DNA from: a virus
IMG/VR virus record: IMGVR_UViG_3300037189_023166
Location: 1 to 37,480 of that record
Direction: 5' to 3' (one strand)
DNA: 37,480 bases
The notes under the pieces: generated by a model
What the model was told of the DNA's origin: nothing
Database searches by the model: none
The model's input: the letters and a program-made list of their open reading frames with translations, nothing else
In this document: in pieces, positions 34,017 to 37,480 of the stretch
How the letters are laid out: each line of letters starts with the position of its first letter
Numbering within the stretch: the stretch's first letter is position 1
Made by a program: the position numbers and the translations under genes

Positions 34017-36345
34017 TCCATTTATAAAGGTAACGTGGTCAGACACAGCCGAAAACTTTACTCCTGAAAAAATCAGGAGAGTTAAATCGTATTTTCAAAA
34101 CAAATACAATACTAAGCACGTTCAGGTTATCACAAAGAATTTAACGCACATTGAAAACACTCGTTTACATTCTTTGGAAGTTACTGATAGCATATTAGAC
34201 CCACAATATCAAAAAACCTTAATGAAGGATTTCATTAAAGAAAACAATATTGATATCAAATGGGAATTGGTTAATCGTTTGGATGATAAGGTTAACAAAC
34301 AAATAGATAAGGTTAATGAGAATAAAATTAGATACAATAAATGGTATATTAAAAAAGTTGAATTCTCCAACTTTCTTTCATTTGGTGATAATAATGTTAT
34401 TGATTTTACAAATCTTGACGGCATTACTGTAATTGAATCAACACCTAAGAACTTCGGTGGTAAGTCAACATCATCTGTTGATTTGTTGTTATTTTTATTT
34501 TTCAACACAACAACGAAGACAAAAACAAATGCTGAAATTTTTAATAAATTTACGGACAAGAATGAAGTTAGCGTTCGCGGTGAAATATCAATTGATGGTA
34601 ACGATTATGTAATTGAAAGAAAAACATTAAGAAAGCAAAGTAAATCAGGTGATTATACTGTTACCAACAAGCTTGAGTTCTATCAAATGAATGATGATGG
34701 AACTGTTGTGAATTTATCTGGTGAACAAAGAAGAGAAACTGAAGCATTCATTGCATCTGCAATTGGAACCGAAGAAGATTTCTTATCAACAATCATGACC
34801 ACTGGTAATAACTTAGAACAATTGGTTGATTCTAAACCAACTGCTCGCGGACAAACTCTTACCAAGTTCTTGGGGTTAGAAAATCTTAAATCAAAAGAAG
34901 AAGTTGCTAAAGGAATATTTGACGAATGGAAAGTTAAGTTGGTTTCAAATAGTTTTGACAAAGCACAATTGGAAAATGACATTGAAACTTTTGAAGCAAG
35001 TATTGAAAATTCAAATAACGAAATCGAAAGATTATCAATTGAATTAAATAAGTTCAAAGATAAATTAGGTTCATTAAATGAAGAAAGGGACGAAGCGTTA
35101 AAGTCAAGAAACAACGATATTGACAGAGAATTAATTAATACCAATCCAACAACACTTCAAAATGAAATTAAAACATTAACGACGCAAAGAAATTTAAGTC
35201 AAACAAATGCTAATGGTGTTAATGTTGTTGAACCATCACAATATTATCACGAGGACCAACACAAAGAATTAAGAGGCCAAATGGCTGAATTACAAGGAAT
35301 TGATGTTGCGGGAAAATATGAGAAAGGTGAAAAAGAAAAGTTAATCAAAAAATTTGAAGAAGGAACCGTTTGCCCTACTTGTAATCGTGCATTAGATGAT
35401 GTCGACCATACGGATGAAATTGAGAAGATTAAAAAGGAAATTGAAGACATCACAAAAATCTTAGAACAAAATCAAATTGCGTTTGATTCATTAAAAGAAC
35501 AATCGGAGGCATTTGATAAATTAAAAGCCGAGTTTGAAACTTACGAAAGAAATAAACTTCGTAAAGAAAGATATGAGTTGGAAGTTGAGCAGAAACAATT
35601 GGAGATTGATGGTAAGCAAACTCGTCTTGATAGATATGAAGAGAACAAGAAAAAATTAGAAGACAACCAAAAAATCGATGCTTTGGTTATTGCTTTAAAA
35701 ACTCAAATCGAAACAACTGAAGGTGATATTAGATTAACAAATACGCTTACTGAAAGACACACTAACAACATTCAAACCATGAATGAAAAAATTGGTGTTA
35801 ATAAAGATTTGATTGTTAAGATAACACAAGAAGAAGAATTAATGGCAGTCTTTAAAACATATCTAACCATTTATGGTAAGAACGGTATTTCAAAAGTAAT
35901 CATGAAAAACATGATACCACTTTTAAATCACGAACTTTATCGTTTGTTGGTGGATAGTTGTCATTTTATTTTGGAGCTTAATGTCAATGATAAGAACGAA
36001 GTTGAATTTGTGATGATTGATACCGAAACAAGAATTGCTAAACCATTAAATGCGGGTTCAGGTTATGAACGAACAATTTCGTCGTTGGCTTTAAGAAGTG
36101 TGTTAACTAAAATTTCATCATTACCTAAACCAAATATTGTGGTAATGGACGAAGTATTTGGAAAGATTGCTGATGAGAACCTTGAAATGGTCGGTGAATT
36201 CTTTAAAAAGATTAAAGATTACTTTGAACACATACTTGTCATATCACATAATCCTTTAATACGTAACTGGTCGGATAACATCATTATGATTAAAAAAGAA
36301 GACAACGTCTCCTCAATAGATTTTATTACAACAAAAATTTCTTAA
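34000..36345 (+). CDS. SbcC/Rad50-like ATPase, T4 gp46 counterpart, with N-terminal extension
   Basis: A 781-residue ATPase of the SMC/Rad50 type, the partner of the SbcD-like nuclease. Start GTG at 34000 lies within the end of the methyltransferase gene; no ATG is nearby. Residues 1 to about 120 form an extra domain (EKIRRVKSYFQNKYNTKHVQ) not found in gp46. The ATPase begins at VEFSNFLSFGDNNVIDF. Walker A is TPKNFGGKST (Lys155), lacking the usual first Gly. Then come a coiled coil, the zinc hook VCPTCNRA (Cys458, Cys461), the returning coil, the signature NAGSGYERT (near Gly688), Walker B NIVVMDEVFG (Asp717/Glu718) and ISHNP (His750). At 781 residues it is longer than T4 gp46 (560), through the extension and longer coils. 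Confidence 0.9.
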   Translation: MTNLNNPFIKVTWSDTAENFTPEKIRRVKSYFQNKYNTKHVQVITKNLTHIENTRLHSLEVTDSILDPQYQKTLMKDFIKENNIDIKWELVNRLDDKVNKQIDKVNENKIRYNKWYIKKVEFSNFLSFGDNNVIDFTNLDGITVIESTPKNFGGKSTSSVDLLLFLFFNTTTKTKTNAEIFNKFTDKNEVSVRGEISIDGNDYVIERKTLRKQSKSGDYTVTNKLEFYQMNDDGTVVNLSGEQRRETEAFIASAIGTEEDFLSTIMTTGNNLEQLVDSKPTARGQTLTKFLGLENLKSKEEVAKGIFDEWKVKLVSNSFDKAQLENDIETFEASIENSNNEIERLSIELNKFKDKLGSLNEERDEALKSRNNDIDRELINTNPTTLQNEIKTLTTQRNLSQTNANGVNVVEPSQYYHEDQHKELRGQMAELQGIDVAGKYEKGEKEKLIKKFEEGTVCPTCNRALDDVDHTDEIEKIKKEIEDITKILEQNQIAFDSLKEQSEAFDKLKAEFETYERNKLRKERYELEVEQKQLEIDGKQTRLDRYEENKKKLEDNQKIDALVIALKTQIETTEGDIRLTNTLTERHTNNIQTMNEKIGVNKDLIVKITQEEELMAVFKTYLTIYGKNGISKVIMKNMIPLLNHELYRLLVDSCHFILELNVNDKNEVEFVMIDTETRIAKPLNAGSGYERTISSLALRSVLTKISSLPKPNIVVMDEVFGKIADENLEMVGEFFKKIKDYFEHILVISHNPLIRNWSDNIIMIKKEDNVSSIDFITTKIS

Positions 36346-36361
36346 TTATTAAAAGTTTCAC

Positions 36362-36369
36362 TATATTTG
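36362..36369 (+). promoter_or_regulatory. Host-type promoter (-7 box) before the ClpP-like gene
   Basis: TATATTTG exactly fits the Bacteroidetes -7 consensus TAnnTTTG and lies 17 nt before the ATG at 36387. A TTTC at 36338-36341, 20 nt upstream, may serve as a poor -33 element (consensus TTTG). It differs from the late-type motif in its final G. Confidence 0.5.
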
Positions 36370-36386
36370 TTCAATAAACATAAAAT

Positions 36387-37100
36387 ATGACACAAAATCA
36401 ATTTAAACACGACTTTGAGCTATACGCTCGCAGCAGCGGTATCGGCTCATTAAATTTGCACAATTACGAAAAGCAAATCGAATCCCAAAGAAGTGGTGCT
36501 AAAAACAGTTTAACACCTTATATTCTTGAAGAGAGAAGCTTAAATGTGACAGTGATGGATGTATTCTCACGCTTGATGATGGAACGCATCTTGTGGGTTG
36601 CAGGTGAAGTAAACGACAACATGTCAACAATTGTCCAAGCACAATTGAAATTTTTAGAGAGTGTTGACCACAACACTATTACTATGCATATCGATAGTCC
36701 TGGTGGCAGTGTTAAATCGGGTTTATCTATGGTAAACGTAATGAAATGCATCGTTCCTAAAATCAGAACAATTAACACAGGTATGGCCGCTTCAATGGGT
36801 TCAGTTTTATTGGGTGCAGGTTCTAAAGGATTAAGAGGTTCATTAGAAGATTCTGAAACAATGTTACACCAATCATCGGGCGGTGCGGTTGGTAATATTC
36901 AAGACGCCGAAATTAGTATGAAACAATGGAGAAGAATAAATGACCGTTTATTTTTCCTTTTGGGTAAATTTAGCGGAAAAACTGGTGAACAAGTAATGAA
37001 GGATGCCACAAGAGATTTATGGCTTACAGCAGAAGAAGCCAAAGATTATGGAATAATCGACGAAATTATATATATGGATTTGTCAGAATACGATAAATAA
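36387..37100 (+). CDS. ClpP-like serine protease
   Basis: A 237-residue protease of the ClpP (S14) family. The catalytic triad is complete: Ser136 in GMAASMGSVLL, His161 in MLHQSSGG, and Asp210 in TRDLWLTAEEAKDYGIID. The strand MHIDSPGGSVKSGLSMVNVM is the family's oxyanion and substrate-binding segment. An N-terminal extension of about 60 residues (MTQNQFKHDFELYARSSGIG) is not part of the ClpP core; it could regulate assembly or replace the usual propeptide. It could act as a head-maturation protease or as a proteolytic subunit that uses or modifies the host Clp system. No capsid genes lie in this window, so the role is open. Own promoter upstream, terminator downstream. Confidence 0.88.
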   Translation: MTQNQFKHDFELYARSSGIGSLNLHNYEKQIESQRSGAKNSLTPYILEERSLNVTVMDVFSRLMMERILWVAGEVNDNMSTIVQAQLKFLESVDHNTITMHIDSPGGSVKSGLSMVNVMKCIVPKIRTINTGMAASMGSVLLGAGSKGLRGSLEDSETMLHQSSGGAVGNIQDAEISMKQWRRINDRLFFLLGKFSGKTGEQVMKDATRDLWLTAEEAKDYGIIDEIIYMDLSEYDK

Positions 37101-37102
37101 TA

Positions 37103-37127
37103 AAAGGGGCCAAAAGCCCCTTTCTTT
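37103..37127 (+). terminator. Intrinsic terminator after the ClpP-like gene
   Basis: 8-bp stem AAAGGGGC (37103-37110) / GCCCCTTT (37116-37123) with loop CAAAA, followed by CTTT. The late-type motif starts inside the T-rich tail. Confidence 0.85.
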
Positions 37128-37138
37128 ATATTTATATA
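37125..37138 (+). promoter_or_regulatory. Candidate phage late promoter before the spanin-like gene
   Basis: TTTATATTTATATA with core TATTTAT at 37129-37135, 15 nt before the ATG at 37151. It follows the terminator without a gap. Confidence 0.5.
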
Positions 37139-37150
37139 AAAACGTATAAT

Positions 37151-37480
37151 ATGAAGATTTTAAAATATATAGCATTTATCGTTCTTGCGTGTTTAGTTGG
37201 GTATAACTTGTTTACCAATAATGGCATTAAAACGGACGTTGACGCTTATAATCGAAAAATTGATTCCATTCAAAAGGAAATTGATTCTGTTGAAACCGAA
37301 AACTTAAAATTAAACCAACATATTGCTCAAGTTGATAATGAAATTACAAAAATTGAGGGTAATGTTACTAATGTTTATAAAAATATAACCGAAATTAAAA
37401 ATCAAACACATGAAAAAGTTAGCGCTGTTAACGATTATACTATTCACGACCTTATCAAGTTTTTCTCAGACCGTTACGAA
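37151..37480 (+). CDS. Membrane-anchored coiled-coil protein, Rz/inner-spanin-like, 3' end outside the window
   Basis: The first 110 codons of a gene running off the right edge. Residues 1-5 are basic/polar (MKILK), then one hydrophobic segment YIAFIVLACLVGYNLF (6-21) anchors the protein. After that a long charged heptad-type stretch follows (KIDSIQKEIDSVETENLKLN, then HIAQVDNEITKIEGNVTNVY). The visible end is HDLIKFFSDRYE; FFSDRY-type endings are common in small phage proteins of this shape. The layout fits an inner-membrane spanin or other lysis helper, but no partner gene is visible and the stop is missing. Cys14 lies in a lipobox-like context (VLAC) but sits too early for a typical lipoprotein. 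Confidence 0.6.
   Translation, partial: MKILKYIAFIVLACLVGYNLFTNNGIKTDVDAYNRKIDSIQKEIDSVETENLKLNQHIAQVDNEITKIEGNVTNVYKNITEIKNQTHEKVSAVNDYTIHDLIKFFSDRYE

Noticed and set aside
37151-37480. Outer-membrane lipoprotein (o-spanin) reading of the last gene
   Set aside because: Cys14 follows too short a signal and hydrophobic residues continue after it, so a single membrane anchor is more likely.

Overview
The window looks like part of the genome of a large, T4-like contractile-tailed phage (myovirus) that infects a member of the Bacteroidetes, probably Flavobacterium-like. Three things show the phage lifestyle. There is a T4/P2-type baseplate wedge set (gp25-like, gp6/J-like and a gp7/I-like candidate). 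There is a T4-style replication and recombination set (primase, RecB-like nuclease, gp47/SbcD, gp46/SbcC, RuvC-like resolvase). A spanin-like gene starts at the right edge. Four things point to a Bacteroidetes host: AT-rich DNA, no convincing Shine-Dalgarno sequences, intergenic boxes resembling the Bacteroidetes -7 element TAnnTTTG, and SprB-type repeats (the gliding-adhesin repeat) in a fibre protein. Every gene supported here is on the + strand and packing is very tight, with many TAATG overlaps.

Layout. (1) 1-2530: nucleotide metabolism. This holds the end of the class I ribonucleotide reductase small subunit, a short large subunit, and a thioredoxin that could re-reduce it, closed by a strong terminator. 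(2) 2571-28439: virion genes. The gp25-like and gp6-like wedge proteins come first, then a 1493-aa structural protein, a small protein with a possible caspase/CHAT-like fold, and a long series of structural, baseplate and fibre proteins. From about 12.8 to 26.4 kb the proteins are built from Thr/Pro-rich stalks joined to a repeated Cys-bounded C-terminal module. A 1265-aa fibre protein carries seven regularly inserted CELGG motifs and four or five SprB-like repeats. (3) 28479-36345: DNA transactions. RuvC-like resolvase, a short structured RNA, primase, PD-(D/E)XK nuclease, SbcD-like phosphatase, a KEVPVEV-repeat protein, a small membrane protein, a possible endonuclease overlapping a DNA methyltransferase, and an SbcC-like ATPase. 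(4) 36387-37480: a ClpP-like serine protease, a terminator, and a membrane-anchored coiled-coil protein running off the window.

Three signals go beyond the gene list. The first is a short motif, consensus TTTATATTTATTA (core TATTTAT), found in eight intergenic gaps, directly after two terminators and in front of the RNA candidate; a one-mismatch variant follows a third terminator. It is a plausible phage late promoter and often lies only 4-12 nt from the start codon. The second is the roughly 70-nt RNA candidate at 29137-29208, with two hairpins and a terminator tail. The third is the modular fibre locus, whose DNA-level repeats suggest continuing duplication and reshuffling of receptor-binding parts.

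Names rest on motifs read by eye. No database search was run. Most virion proteins other than gp25 and gp6 are assigned by context only.
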